Assembly: GCA_014529385.2 (NCBI GenBank)
Contig: CM043942.1
Span: 28,203,469 to 28,267,468 of the forward strand
Origin: Adiantum capillus-veneris
Lineage: Eukaryota; Streptophyta; Polypodiopsida; Polypodiales; Pteridaceae
Length of the DNA: 64,000 nt
Direction of reading: 5' to 3'
Within the stretch, counting starts at the first letter, position 1. The number at the start of each line of letters is the position of its first letter. The notes below the pieces were generated by a model that made no database searches, was not told where the DNA came from, and saw only the letters and a list, made by a program, of their open reading frames with translations. Positions 47,470-60,642 of the stretch are shown one piece after another. The position numbers and the translations under genes were made by a program.

Positions 47470-48215
47470 AATCTTTGTTGGTTTTAGTATAAGTCATACA
47501 CAATAGCATGGTGTAAAGGTCAACATTTTAGGGTGGAACAACGGATCAAGAAAAAGCATTTTATTCAGGATTGTGGAATCATGGCAAAATTTGAACAGTC
47601 TAGTCGACGACGGTCCTCTGATGCAGATCCTGTGGTGGCGGAACTCACTTACTTCGGCATGCTACAAGAGATTTTGAGGATCGATTATAGAGGATTTTTT
47701 GTCGACTTTTTTGACGTGCAATGGTTCAAGATAATCATGGAGGGTTGCAACGCTACTGTGCATAGAAAAGAGCCTGGTTTTCTTGAGGTGGATTCAACTA
47801 AGAAATGGAATGACCTAAGAGACACTTTCGTACTACCCGAGCATTGTGAACAAGTAAGTATGTATATAGTTAACATCCAATTTTAGAAGTTATGTGCTTG
47901 GAAGCTCTCATGTAAGTTATGTGGCTTTGGCAGGTGATATTTCATCCTACAAAGTCTGCATCAAATTGGTGGTATGTCATAGAGGTAGCCCCTCGTAGTG
48001 CACGGACGTATGAAGGCTACCATGTGTCAATCACAGCGGCATCAATGGAGGAGATCGGAGAAGATGCTCAGTCAGAAGTCGCTGAGGTGATGCCAGATGA
48101 GCATCAAGCTGCTACTCTCTATGGGGTGCATGCAGAGGATCTACAAAATGAAACCGAGGACATCTGTTTAAATGGAGAGCTCTATATAGATATAGGAAGT
48201 TATATTGAGCTTTAA
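47470..48215 (+). pseudogene. CACTA 2 transposase, DUF4216 C-terminus
   Basis: GQHFRVEQRIKKKHFIQDCG, then ELTYFGMLQEILRIDYRGFF, DVQWFKIIMEGCNATVHRKE and TFVLPEHCEQ up to a donor at about 47852. An intron to TTTGGCAG (47933) is followed by VIFHPTKSASNWWYVIEVAP and an acidic tail ending ICLNGELYIDIGSYIEL at 48215. The equivalent CACTA 3 segment reads TFALLEHCEQVVFVPD. It is locally intact. Confidence 0.75.
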
Positions 48216-48718
48216 GAGGATGAGAGAGAGACGTCTTAAAGCCATAAATATTGTATTTGAACAATTTAGCTCCATTTTATAATGTATATTGCATTCACGT
48301 GGATTTTTGTCCATTTTTGTCTATATACATCATTGAGTCATTGTATTTGATGGTCATTGCGTCCACTCTAGGTACGTATGCTCTAGGTATGTTCTACAAG
48401 CAGGGACGACGAGCACTACACTCCGAGTGGGATGGAGACCGAAGCTGCAATCGCGAAGGTCTGCTCAATATAGATGCTGCTTGTCTCAATGCTAGATCTA
48501 GCTGATCGGGTGAAAGAGACAGTAAGAAGCACTACTGCTGCTTCTCAACGTCTCTTTCACCCAATCAATTAGATTTAGTGGTGGGGCAAGTAGCTTCTAT
48601 GACCAAACCTTCACGATGCAGCTTCAGTCTCCATCGCACCCAGAGCGCAGTGCTTTTATGAATTCCCAAAAATTCAACGAAATCTCTCTACACAGGAGTC
48701 CCTCCCCCTTTATGAGTG

Positions 48719-48756
<38 letters not shown>

Positions 48757-48812
48757 GTCCATGTTTTCTTCTTCATTCATTCAATATTAAGATTAAATGT
48801 TCGTGTGTTTAA

Positions 48813-49501
48813 TGCAGGTATGGATGATGATGAGTTTCTTTCTTCTTTGTCACCCCAACAGAGATAGTGATACGTGGAGTATCATCGCTCTAGAGAACCA
48901 TCATGCGTTCCTACTCATTTAGCATCTCCCTCTGTTTCTGGTGAAGGTTCGAATGCACGAATACTGCAAGCACAAGCGTTCCGAAGTGCAAAAAGCAATT
49001 AAGCATGGGTGAAACGGACCAAATTGACAGGCCAAAGAAGATTGGAAGAATGCGAAGAAAGCAGCACGCGAGAATCCCGACAAGTGGAAGCAACAAAAGG
49101 AGGTAGCCAGAGCGCGAGTAGAGGCAGGGAGCTCGCACCACTTGGGGAGCGGCGGGTGGGCATCAATTGAGGCCCATTTTGTAAGTGTTTTCGCGTTGCT
49201 CTTTAGGTTTGATAGTTTAGGGTTTAGGGCTTTTTAAATTCTAACATAATGGATTCTTTGTATGTTTTGACAGTGGTCGATGACAGGACGTGACCCCACA
49301 CCGTACGAGCGCGAATACGTAGGCAGGAAGGGATTAAATGCCCTGATGGACATTCTGAGTTCTCGCAGCGGCATGGTTAGTATTAGGGTTTACTCTTTTC
49401 TATTTGTTGTATTGTTTTATAAATTATATGTTTATACTTACAGAAAGTTGTCTTATTGTTTTTTTTTTTGCAGAATCTGACAGATACGCTGCTTGGACGA
49501 T
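48813..49501 (+). pseudogene. CACTA 2 second gene
   Basis: After TTTAATGCAG comes MDDDEFLSSLSPQQR, a stop, then in another frame EDWKNAKKAARENPDKWKQQ, EVARARVEAGSSHHLGSGGW and ASIEAHF at a GT donor (49170). Exon WSMTGRDPTPYEREYVGRKG to SSRSGM (49274-49376), an intron, and NLTDTLLGR with a stop at 49501. The W/K-rich then GSGGW pattern is like the second protein of plant CACTA elements. Stops near the start make it a pseudogene. Confidence 0.5.
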
Positions 49502-49954
49502 GAAACCTCTGATTAGATGACGTCAGTCTAGCCGTAGCTAGATAGCATTAGTTTCCTTTTGTCATAGCATATGTATCATGAGATGACGTTTATACGTCGT
49601 TTTGAAAACCATGTATATTTTTTCAATAATGACAATGGTGTCGTAACTATTACATTTGCAAAGTTTAACAATCAAGTGATTTTGCCTATGATGTGTACAA
49701 TTGTCATTGATTTACTTTCATCAATTTACTTTTGTCAGTTTTGTATTTTTATTCTGCAAACTATACTATGGATGATGGAGTTAATGGTTATATTGTCTTG
49801 TGGGTGACTACTTTGGGTCTATATCTAAGCTTGCACTTTCTTTCAAAGGTGAATCTGGGCTTATCTTGGATTCATTTAGGTTTACTCAATTATTGAAAAA
49901 TTCAATATAGTTGATGGGTGAATGCCTTGCCACCAAATTTTTTTGCTCTCGGGC

Positions 49955-50190
49955 GTCGCTATGACCGTCGCTATATAAGGCTATGCAGCGTCGCTATAAA
50001 CGTTGCTATAGGTGACCTGTAAATGTCGCTATGATCGTCGCTATGGGGGCCGCTATATAGCGACGGCTATAGTGACGCATATAGCGACTGTTATTGTGAT
50101 GCTCATAGCGACGTTCCCGTATCGACGCTGTTAGCGACGATCTTAGCGACGTCAGGGAGTATAAAAAACCAATGTATTTTTGTCGCTAAC
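49955..50190. repeat. CACTA 2 right subterminal GTCGCTA array
   Basis: About fifteen GTCGCTAT / TAGCGACG motifs in both orientations lie within 235 bp of the right tip. The switch of orientation near 50055 makes a palindromic arrangement. Confidence 0.8.
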
Positions 50191-50225
50191 AGTGTCACAA
50201 GTGCACACAACCTCTTGTACTGATT

Positions 50226-50822
50226 GCAACGGCATCAGCGGTGATAAGGTGGTTGAGCGCGGAATCGATGGGGGCTCCTTCTTCTTTACAACACATGATC
50301 CTTCTCACGACGAAAGCATTGAACGGTGAGTGACACACCATTGTTTCTTTGAGCTTGCTAGGACTCTCTATTGTGTACTTGTAGCCTTTCAAAGCTCGTA
50401 CACAGTGCACACGCAAGCTCCCAACCTTCGATACGTACGGCAAAGTGCACAGTAGCTATTTCTAAGCCTTACACATCTTGAGTGACTAATATGTTCAACT
50501 CCCCTTATAGAACATACTCCCCTTATAGGTATGGTGGATGATTTAGGGAGCCATTCATGGTTGATATATGTAATTTGAGAGCTTAACTAAATACAATAAA
50601 CTAATAAGAGAGATCCTTGATTGCAAAATTAGATATTACATTAATATCCATTAGATTGTTTGAACAAAGGTTTCTCTTTGTAGTGCTAGAAAAGGAAAAA
50701 GGTGGCATATAACATGCACATCACACTAGGTGGCTATTTCTAAGCCTGTGACACATCTTGGTTGATTACTTTGTCCAACTAACCTTTCAGACAAGATAAG
50801 TCTCATGGATTTTGTCTTTTAT

Positions 50823-50870
<48 letters not shown>

Positions 50871-51345
50871 GTAGGCTTCCACATAGATAGAGGGTGTCCC
50901 CCCCCCGCCCCCCCCCCCCAACACACACACACACGTACACACAAGTGCAAAAAAAGCTCACATCCAACATTTTTGTATCGTGCTTGGATATCCAAGGCTA
51001 GTTTCTAGACTCAGTATAGGAGTACAATCAAGATATAACTATCACAAAAAAATAGACCATACATATCTACCAATGTTTTGATTGTGCTTGGACCCGGGGC
51101 AAGTCACTTATCAAAAGACCCCTATATCATGTGCGTTCAAGAGGTAATTAATAATACCCCAATATACATACTATATTTACATTGTGAGCCTATTAAAAAA
51201 AACCCCACCTCCCTCTGTATGTATACATTTTTGTACATTTTGGTCTTTTAATAATCCTCTCCGGTTAACTCACATGATATGATACACATTCTAAAAAGTG
51301 ACCGCCCCGGGTGCTTGGATGACAAAGTTTCTTTTAATTTTATAT

Positions 51346-51417
<72 letters not shown>

Positions 51418-52051
51418 GAGGATTTAGGAGAATTTTCTTTGAATGTTTTGAGAGCTTTGAAGTTCATTAGGAAATTTTGGAGGTCATTTAAAGGGATTTG
51501 TAAGAAGTTCTATTTCTCTATCTAGAGAATTTTCTTAAAATGCACTCACACTTATTGAGTATGTCCAAAAGAACAAATAGACATTTTGAAAAGTGAACCT
51601 AACTTCCCATCCGTCCTTGAAAACGGTCACCTTTTCATTCAATGCAAGTGTTTTTTTCATGAGGTAGGAGTCACTCATTTAATATGCTTTCATCATCAAT
51701 GAAATTAAATAAATCATGAAACCATCAAGTATAGGTAGAATTTGAAGCTTTTGACACCATCAATGCGTCCAAGAACACCCAAAAACCTAAAAATTGAATC
51801 GTTACTTGCCTCGTTCTGACACCCAGAGAGAGAAAGAGAAAATGCAAAAAAACCTCCTAAACAGGGGCTAAGCCTTTTGTTGAACAGTGCACAAGGGACA
51901 TTTTGAAATGTCCCTCACACATGGTTTTCAAGAATTGCTAGATTATTAAATGAGTGGTGGCAGCTTTTTCATATTTTTGTTAATATCAACCTAGATTTCT
52001 ATGTAATGTTGGCTCTTCTTTCATTTGAGAAGCTCTTTTTCCTCTTTCTTC
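50226..52051. other. Non-coding with microsatellites
   Basis: (TC)n(CA)n at 50824-50870, a C-rich run near 50899-50920 and (GT)n(GA)n at 51347-51412. No gene was recognised. Confidence 0.5.
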
Positions 52052-54390
52052 TTAACACTAGAATGGTAATCTAACAGGACATAAAAGTGTCCTTCCAGGA
52101 TTTTGGAAAAAAATTCCAAAACCATACTAGATCCACTCATTTTGAAAAATCCTTTCATGAGCTTATAGTTCAATAACTACTACATATGGAAAAAATGAGA
52201 AACTTGTAATTTTTCTCATCCCTTGGTCACTACAAGCCTCCAAAGTTGATGGACCAATGCATTTTGCCCAAAACAGCAATTTCTTACGGTTGATTGCATA
52301 TAAATAAGACTGGGGATTTTTTGTGAGGTCCCCACCCCGCCGTATCAACCAGTGGATTTGATGGTGAACCTGGTGGCCACTAGATCTATTGCGGAAGAAA
52401 AAAAAAATGGTTCAGGGTTCGACTAGCGGACGATCTCTCATCACAAGGTGAGTCGAGTTCAAACCTACTAGCAGGGAGATCTAGCTCCACCTCGCAGAGG
52501 AAGCGTACTTAAACTATCTAGCGATCCTAAGACCCACCTTCCAAGAGGAGAGAAACCCCAAGCGCCTTCTTCCCCATGTTTCAGAGGCACGTACTCTCGA
52601 GATTTCACCGCTCTAGGGGCAATGAGTATTACTAATATCGAAGTAAGCACTATGGGGACAGAGAGTTCCCGACCAATCGGGACCACCCATCTCGTAGGCA
52701 TTGGCAACCTGAGCCAAGCCCCCACTTTTCACCCCCATACTCACACTTCCTTGTGTGACCTAATTACTACCACAAAGGTTGTTCAACATAAACATTCCTT
52801 TTTTTAATTCCGAAGCACATTGTTCGTTAAGACAGCCCTTCAACCAGTATTGCAAACAACACCAAGACAATATTCTAGTAAAAATTCTACTCAAACTTAT
52901 TCATTAAAATTCCAATGTTCTGGAGGTACAACATCCCCCCTCCAGCGAGAGTTTACTCCTCCCGTTGTCGCCTAGCTGCCCATACAAATAGGTATGTCCA
53001 CCGCATAGATAGCACGACATGGACATTCCCACTGCTTAACCAGCAGACATGGGTTCCCACCGCCTAACCAGCAGTCGTGGGTATCCACCGCTTAACCAGT
53101 AGACGTGGATTCAAGAGCCCTTAACCAGGAACTCTGCCCCCTGTGATCAGTAGGGGGGTCATGACTGATTCAACATTGGAAATAAAATGAACATGTCGAG
53201 CTAAATTTTCCCTAGTAGACATTCTTTCCTATTGCAAACAACATACCCATCAATCATTTCTTTCCTACTTTAGACTTTAATGTACAAATGAGTTCAGTGC
53301 CGAGGTTTTCGTCGGATTTCTCCAACTTGTTTTGGAGATATGTTCATTCCTAACTAAACGTGTGCAATGTTAATTCAAACGACTTGAATAAAATTATGAC
53401 CTACCTCTTCCATTTCTTTGTCAATGGCCCGTGAGATGGCCGATATTTGTTCGTCCATGGGAGCTTTTCCCTTTCCATTGACATTGCTTGTTCCCGCCTC
53501 ACAGTCGTGGGCACCACCGAAGCGAGTTCTCTTAACCGGGGCCATTTTAAACTCACTACTTTAAATGATTAGCTTGGAGAAAAGAGCTAATGTCCATGAG
53601 CGTAATAACAACCAATTGATAGATTGGCAACATTAAATAATCCCTCCTATATGAGAGATTTAGATTATGGATGATATTTAATCCTATGGGAACCGGCCCC
53701 AAAGATAATCAGTAGGCTTGGATGATTAAGAATAATAGGATTTCACTAATGGAATTACCAGAGAGATGAATTAAGCACGATTAATCTCTTTCCTAGCAAT
53801 TAGAGGGTGCAGAATCACCGCATGCATAGGTGCGAGAAAAACCACCTCTTAGAGACTTAATGACAGATTAATCTTACCTTAATTATATCTTAATGCATAA
53901 GAGAAATGAATCTAATTCAGCTACAATATTAATGAGTGATAAAGGAGTGTGATTCTCGTCAGTCTACACAATTACCGGCTTACTGGTTAATTACTATGCT
54001 ACCTAGAGAGAGAAATTCTATTAATCATGCACTAATCATTAATTAAAGATCATGGATGGCTGATAATTCAGCTATGGTGTGATGATTACATAATAGAATA
54101 TGGTTAAGGAGAAATTAGAGAGTAATTATAGAGAATTACGACTAGGAATAAGCATAATAGACGAGGAATTTAGATGGTAATGAAAAGAATTTACAGAAGG
54201 CATTAATTAAACCGTGGTTACCGTGATTAAGGGCTGATAATCTTCTCAATTCTCTCATCTAATCGAGCTTCTTGAGGCGAGAATTCAACAACACCTCCCT
54301 CCTTGCTTCTCCTTCAAAAGGTGTGTGTACCGGCAGTACCTCCCCAAGGTGTGTGTAGGTGGGTGTGTGTGCACTGGGTATGTGTGTGAG

Positions 54391-54428
<38 letters not shown>

Positions 54429-54834
54429 TGTGAGCACACCTTTAAATAGGCCTACTCAAGCTGAAAATCGATCTGGGTTGCTATTTGCATCTGGGAGCCT
54501 CTCTAGTTAAGCATGGCAAGTCCAGTTGCCTACCCACCAAGTGTCCGGTTGCCTTGGTTAACTGACTCTGACACTTAGTTACTGGCTTGGAAACTCTCCC
54601 AAGACTCCCACAAGGACAAAAGCCGCCCCCTAGCTGCTAAAGCTGTTCTGGAGTGGCCTGGGACCTGTTCCCACACAGTCCCGGGCTCCGGTGCCTCCCC
54701 GTTCAATTTTTGGAAAAATTGATTTTAGGCTAAAACGGGTGATACGAGTCGGATTTTGATGCCGTAAATTTCTATACGGAGATCTAACTAAGGCGTACTA
54801 GCCCGAGTACCCACTACAACAAAAAAACGTGTTA

Positions 54835-54958
54835 TCGACGCAGATATTGATGCGGCCCGTCGTTATGCGCGTCGCTATCCGCGTCGCTGTGAAACCAGTC
54901 GTTATTAGCGACGCGGATAGCGACACGCATAGCGACGCGCATAGCAACGACCATAGCA
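54835..54958. repeat. CACTA 3 left subterminal repeats
   Basis: Ten or so GTCGCTAT / AGCGACGC motifs in both orientations within 150 bp of the tip. Confidence 0.75.
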
Positions 54959-54970
54959 GAAAAAAAATTT

Positions 54971-55054
54971 CTTGGGCAGAGGGCAGGTAGCCTGGCCTGT
55001 GCCCAGTTAAAAGATGGACACAGCCACAGCCAGACTTCCTGCCCTCTGCCCAAG
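54971..55054. repeat. 17-bp perfect inverted repeat
   Basis: CTTGGGCAGAGGGCAGG (54971-54987) and CCTGCCCTCTGCCCAAG (55038-55054), separated by 50 bp, next to the subterminal motif cluster. Confidence 0.85.
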
Positions 55055-55234
55055 AAAGCGAGCAGCACCAAAATATCAACCATGCTCCCGCGCGCAGAAA
55101 TTTTAGCAGAGTTCCCTTTGTTTTTACATAAACTTTTCAAAAAAAACCATATCATGTATATGCCTCCTACATGCTATCCATGTAGGATCTCACATGAGAT
55201 TTAAGGCCAATGAAAGACAACCGTACCAACTGAA

Positions 55235-55450
55235 AAGCATAGCCATAACTCAAAAGCATAACCATAACTTAAAAGCATAACCATAAATTTAAAACCATAA
55301 CCGGCTATAACTACTTTGATCAAAACCATAATGCAGATAACCATAACCATAAACAAAATTAACAATAACCATAAGCATAACCATAAAGAGAAACAATAAC
55401 TGTCTATACAATGACAATGACAATAATCATAACCATAAGGAAAACAATAA
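55235..55450 (+). repeat. Degenerate CATAACCATAA repeat
   Basis: AAAAGCATAACCATAACT, AACCATAA and related units recur over about 200 bp. Confidence 0.75.
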
Positions 55451-55940
55451 CTGTCTGAACACTAACTGTTTGTACAAAAAAGAGACACAGAAGCGTGTCT
55501 GTGTCTCACAAAGCATATAGATGAAATCTGGTCCACTAATGACTAGGCGTCGCAACCTGCACATAGGACAACTCACAAAATTAGTATTGATATTACTTCA
55601 CATATAGTGACTTAATTAAATCAACGCACACATATTAACGTCTCACCTCAAGCGATCAGTGAGACTGTAAGGCCTCCTAGTCTACAAGCTCTCCTGAAGC
55701 TTCAAGATCATTCAGTACTTCATAGATACCTCTGCGATATCCATCTGACTCCTCCTCACGTAATGGAGCTCGATGCATCGCAAGATTCTGCGTTTATACA
55801 AAAATCAAAGTAATAAGAATACATGATTCATCGCGTTTTAAAAAACGCCATAGTTAAGATTGGATTAGAAACTCACAAACTCATAGCGAAAGGTGTCGAA
55901 GCCTCTGCTGCCAAGATGAGATGTCCCCCTAAGTCATATG

Positions 55941-56807
55941 TCATACCTGCGCGGCCTCACGCTGCTGTCTGAACCGTGTGGCCGCTGTCCGCTCATCCTC
56001 CCTGATCTGGAGCCACGTTTCGTGTGGAATGCCCGAAGGCTTCGACGAGCCGGTCCTGAAAGCCTTCAGAGCTGCATCTCGTCGATGTTTGATGTTGTCC
56101 CGTGCAACACCCTTGATCCACCGTGCCAAAACAATGGAAGAACCCGGAGCAGGCTGGTACTCTCTCAGGATGGTCTCCACTATGTAAGTGACCTTTTCCT
56201 TTTCTTGTTGATCCTAAGACGTCAGAATGCTGGTCAAAAACTGCAGCTCCACGAGCTGGCGAATCCGCTCTTGCATCTCAGTCCCAACTCTATCCATGTC
56301 AACAGAACCATCTCCCCGTACAGTATAGAGCTTGGAGGCACTAGGATCGTGTGCCCACCAAGGTGTTCGAGGTGTGCCGAGAGGTGTGTCGAGAGGTGTG
56401 CCTGGGTAAGACGGGGGTCGTGAGCGAGGAGGGGTCGAAGCATCTATGGACCCTCCTCCACAGCAACCACCACCTCCACTTGACGATCGCCGAGATCGGC
56501 GAGTGCGCCTGTGCTGCGGAGATGAGGATGTACCCGCCTCTGTCCCACCCCTAGGTGTCGAAGCGGCTGTGATGGGAGAAGAAGGCGTCGTACCCATAGG
56601 CGTCCTGAACCCCGTAGGCGTCCCCACCCTAGGCGTCGAAACCTCGGGTGTGAAGCCCGGAGGCGTAGTACCCGTGCCTCTGGCTACCCAGTACTGAGAA
56701 GCCTCTGCCATTTGAGCAGGGGTCATCCGTGTAACGAAGCCCATGAATGCATCTGCACTCATGGAAGCGGGATCTGGAATCTCGTCTGCCATACTAAAGT
56801 CCTGCAC
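55941..56807 (-). pseudogene. CACTA 3 second gene
   Basis: Starts MQDFSMADEIPDPASMSADA (56807), continues FVTRMTPAQMAEASQYWVAR, then a Ser/Thr/Pro/Gly-rich stretch with TPRVGTPTGFRTPMGTTP, an Arg/Ser patch and PPSYPGTPLDTPLGTPRTP. It ends ERIRQLVELQFLTSILTS at 56214. After a short intron-like gap the frame at 56180-55941 reads SIVLARWIKGVARDNIKHRR, FRTGSSKPSGIPHETWLQIR and EDERTAATRFRQQREA, the basic W-containing pattern of plant CACTA second proteins. It begins 93 bp after the transposase stop. No internal stop is seen in the first exon, so it may be nearly intact, but exon joins are uncertain. Confidence 0.5.
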
Positions 56808-56899
56808 AAAGAAAGTAAAATAAAGCGTCAGAACAGAGTTGTTTAAATTAACTTTAAGCTTAATTTTAAATCAAAGTCTTCACACAAACACTTACAGGC

Positions 56900-58845
56900 C
56901 TAGGCCTCAACGAGTGAGGCATCATCGATAAGATCTTGCACCGTATCATCGTCTATCTCTAATTGCAAACATAACTCTGCCCCAACTCGTTCTGGCAGAT
57001 TGTCTTCATCCATTGCATCTTCATCTACAAGTGTCAATTCTGGCTCGTCTGTGTTATCCCTCGTATATCTGTTAGCTTCCTCTGCCATACCTTTGTCCAT
57101 CTCATCTAATGTCACAGTAGTATGGACGTCGTCTGACTGACTTTCCTCCAGGAGATCTTGCCCTTCAAATACTTGTTCATTTCTTGGAGCAACCTGAACC
57201 ACAAACCACCATTGTCGCTCTCGAGGGTCTGGTACAAAGACCACTTGCTCGCAATGTTCGAGGAGAGCAAATGTGTCGCTCGCATCTGTCCAAGTCTTTG
57301 TAGAATCTATTTGCACAAGTTTGTTTCCATCTTTGCGTACCGTTGCATTGCGACCAGAAGTAATCACCTTGAACCACTTCACATCCAACAAAAACATCTC
57401 AAACCGCCTGAAGCTTACTTTCAGGATATCTGACACCAGACCACAGTAATCCAGGTTGCTAGCGCTCTCATTTGCTTTCCATGTGACCACAGTGCCATGT
57501 ATGTATGATACTTCCAGTCACATCCAATAGCCAGCTCTTCCTCTTCTAGAGATATGGGTTCTCCGATCTGTCGAGCTGCTCTCATTGTCTTGACCAACCA
57601 TGCCATTGTAGGGAATTGAGATAGAGGAGCGAGATAGTCTAGCAAGGGTAAGCCTCTAGTCGTTCGACTTCGCCTGAAATCCTGTCGCTCTAGATTGCGT
57701 CTCTCTTTCTCTTCTTCGTACCTTTCAAGCCATTTTTGCATCGGCGCTGAATTTAGTATACAGAACTTCATGATCTTTTCTCGCATGGCCTGGTTCATTT
57801 TTTTCGGCGCCCCTTGCCCTTACGGCTCATCTCCCAGCGCTCTTGCATTCTCCTCATCGCTCCACAGTCGAGGCATTTCTGGGTCAGAAACGGATAGAAA
57901 TTTGGTCGTCAATACAAGAGACTCTTGCACCAGCCATCCTTCTGCCATGCTCCCCTCTGGACGCGCTTTTTGGCGAACAAAACCCTTAAGTGTTTTCATG
58001 AACCTCTCTAGAAAGAACATCCAACGACTGTGGACTGTACCAGCCACTGCAACCTCATCTACTACATGGACGAGCAAGTGCATTTGGATAGTTAGGCAGC
58101 TCGTGGGTAGATACTTCTCAATCATGCAAATTGCCTCAATGGAGTTCGCCCTTGAGACTGCAATAGATTCCTCTCGTATCTCCTTGGAAGAGATCCACCG
58201 CACTAGCTTTTTATCCTAGGAATAATAGGGAAATTCCGCAACACTTTAGCTGGCATTGTCTCGCCAACTGCATCTTGTTTGTAGCGCATTGCTCCGCACT
58301 TAGGACACGACAGACAATCTGTGAATTCATTGCGAAAAAGAATGCAATCATTTGGACATGCATGAATCTTGTTGTAGTCCAAGCCAACTGAGGTCAGAAG
58401 TTGCTTTGCGTCTGGCTTGGAGGGGGGCATTTCATTGCCAGCCGGGAGAAGTTGCTCCCGCAATAACCTGTTTAAGCCACATTAAATTAAAATTAAAGCT
58501 CTCCGAGCACATCACCGTTGCAATCGGAAAATCTCTTTTGTAAATTACGTACCTAAACAAAGCAGTGACGCTTGCATCTGACCACCCGTACACTGACTGA
58601 AGATTCAAAAACGCCAGACAAGTAGGAAGCATATATATTTTGGCGCCTTCATAGATTGGTTGACGTGCCAACTTTCTCAACATGTCTTCAGGAGATAGGC
58701 GCACGGCTTCTGGTGCTGCTTCGTTCGCGTTCTCCTCGCTTGTCTGGAAGAAGGCATCCAACATGTCCTCCATGCCGTCGTCTTCTGTCTGTAAGACCTT
58801 TTCTGCTTCCATCCATGGCTCTATATTGGTCAGACCTTCACGCAT
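56900..58845 (-). pseudogene. CACTA 3 TNP2-like transposase, catalytic core deleted
   Basis: MREGLTNIEPWMEAEKVLQT, then QPIYEGAKIYMLPTCLAFLN, GWSDASVTALFR and an intron (GTACGT...AACAG, about 58553-58470). LLREQLLPAGNEMPPSKPDA, YNKIHACPNDCILFRNE, LSCPKCGAMRYK and KVLRNFPIIPRIK follow. Here (58205) the sequence jumps directly to KLVRWISSKEI, HLLVHVVDEVAVAG and RWMFFLERFMKTLKGFVRQK (DUF4218), so the central region with LRLGLASDG seen in CACTA 1 is missing. A further frame at 57798-57421 and the DUF4216 part 57490-56900 (CGLVSDILKVSFRRFEMFLL, DVKWFKVITSGRN) complete it, ending with an acidic tail. It cannot encode an active transposase. Confidence 0.8.
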
Positions 58846-59089
58846 AATCTTTTTTCCCTCTCTCTCTCTCAGATGTAGGTGCTATGTCACGGAAATCAAT
58901 GCCCGTTCCGTAGGAGTCGTATCACAGATTCTGTATGGTTTCTCTAGCAAACTCTCCGTACTTGTGCACATGCTCATTATATATCCTACGCTTGCGCAGG
59001 ATTTAATACTTGCAGAGCATGCACGAGCATGCAATCTTTTCCTCCATGTCAGTTGATGACATTGCCATCTACAATGATTATGAATGTTG

Positions 59090-59094
<5 letters not shown>

Positions 59095-59140
<46 letters not shown>
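59095..59140. repeat. (TA)n microsatellite
   Basis: About 44 bp of TA repeats, followed at once by the conserved upstream block. Confidence 0.95.
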
Positions 59141-59142
59141 TC

Positions 59143-59345
59143 CTCACAATGTAAACTACCTCACATTCTCTAGTCTTGCCCAATCTCCGTACACCTCGGT
59201 CCAGAGGTGTACGGAGATCAGGACCACCGGGTCAAAATCTCGTCTTTATTGGTCAAATCCTATATGGGTAGACACATACATGCACTCCCATGTGTACATG
59301 GCAATGCATGTAGCAGGCAAAACCCCTTTGCCTCTTTTAGTTCCA
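59143..59345 (-). promoter_or_regulatory. Block upstream of transposase conserved with CACTA 2, with hairpin
   Basis: Inverse match to 43640-43852. It contains a perfect 13-bp stem (CTCCGTACACCTC at 59188-59200 with GAGGTGTACGGAG at 59207-59219, 6-base loop), which in CACTA 2 is decayed. Confidence 0.6.
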
Positions 59346-59379
59346 TAGTTTCTTCTCTGTCTACGTACCCTATCTCTTG

Positions 59380-59408
59380 TTCTTTCTCTCTCGATCTTGC
59401 TCTCGCTA

Positions 59409-59453
<45 letters not shown>

Positions 59454-59550
59454 CTCGCTCTAGCTATCTCTCTTTCTCTATTTTCCTATCTCTCTCTATT
59501 TCTCTATTTTCCTATTTCTCTGCCATAACTCCTAGAGCTCCACTTCCCTA

Positions 59551-59625
<75 letters not shown>

Positions 59626-59632
59626 CTCTCTT

Positions 59633-59679
<47 letters not shown>

Positions 59680-60079
59680 CTCTATCTCTCTAATGATCGA
59701 ACGAGCGACTGATCTAGGGAGATCTAGACGCCCACGACTGCGGAGGACTACACAACATCGACAGAGGCTGCATGAGAGGATCTAGCTAGGTCACTTTGGC
59801 TCGACATGCACAACGTTCGGTCAGAGTACTGACCATGGAGGAGATCTACCTATCCCAACTAGCTCGTTTAGCCGTTTAGTCCACACCCAGCAGTTTAGGA
59901 TTCCATAATATTTTATTTTGTCATCTTCTTACTCTGACTTTGTATCAGATCCATCACATTGTAACTTTCTTGTCTCATATATAGGTCACTTTGGCCTTTC
60001 GAAGACGTTAATATAGCATTTCATTTCATTTCTCTCTTTAATTTTTTTTTCTTTAGTTTTAATTTCCTAAGCATACATT

Positions 60080-60129
<50 letters not shown>

Positions 60130-60157
60130 TTGATTACCTACACACACACACACACAC

Positions 60158-60190
<33 letters not shown>
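59380..60190. repeat. (TC)n/(TA)n rich stretch
   Basis: TC-rich low complexity at 59380-59695 with (TA)n at 59594-59624, and more (TC)n and (CA)n at 60085-60210. A short non-repetitive piece at 59700-60060 shows no gene. Confidence 0.7.
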
Positions 60191-60211
<21 letters not shown>

Positions 60212-60241
60212 TACACACACACACACACACACGATGTAGAG

Positions 60242-60278
<37 letters not shown>

Positions 60279-60380
60279 AAAAGAGAGGGGTTGGGGAGGG
60301 TGGAGATGGACATAATACCTGCGCAGCAGGTTTTGGCCAAGACCCAAGTAGGTGAAAATGGCCCCTGCGCGCGGGTTTCA

Positions 60381-60429
<49 letters not shown>

Positions 60430-60459
60430 TACACACACACACACACACACGATGTAGAG

Positions 60460-60518
<59 letters not shown>

Positions 60519-60632
60519 AAGAGAGAGGGGTTGGGGAGGGTGGAGATGGACATAATACCTGCGCAGCAGGTTTCGGCCAAGACCCGAGCAGGCGAAAATG
60601 GCCCCTGCGCGTGGGTTTCGCTTTTTTCCCCC
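60100..60632 (+). repeat. Two-unit tandem repeat with (TC)n(CA)n(GA)n
   Basis: A unit of (TC)n, CCTACACACA..ACGATGTAG, (GA)n, GGGTTGGGGAGGGTGGAGAT, ATACCTGCGCAGCAGG and AAAATGGCCCCTGCGC occurs twice (the non-repetitive part at 60285 and 60525, 240 bp apart). Confidence 0.8.
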
Positions 60633-60642
60633 AATTTTTTTG

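Larger units (their letters stand above)
41725..50222 (+). mobile_element. CACTA element 2, with copia insertion
   Basis: The left tip CACTACAAGAGGT (41725-41737) and right tip ACCTCTTGTACTG (50210-50222) are inverted copies with one mismatch. Both are flanked by ATT (41722-41724 and 50223-50225), the 3-bp duplication of CACTA elements. GTCGCTA/TAGCGAC motifs cluster at both ends. Transposase pieces (43.95-48.2 kb) and a second gene (48.8-49.5 kb) are on the plus strand. A truncated copia lies inside. Length is 8.5 kb. Confidence 0.85.
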
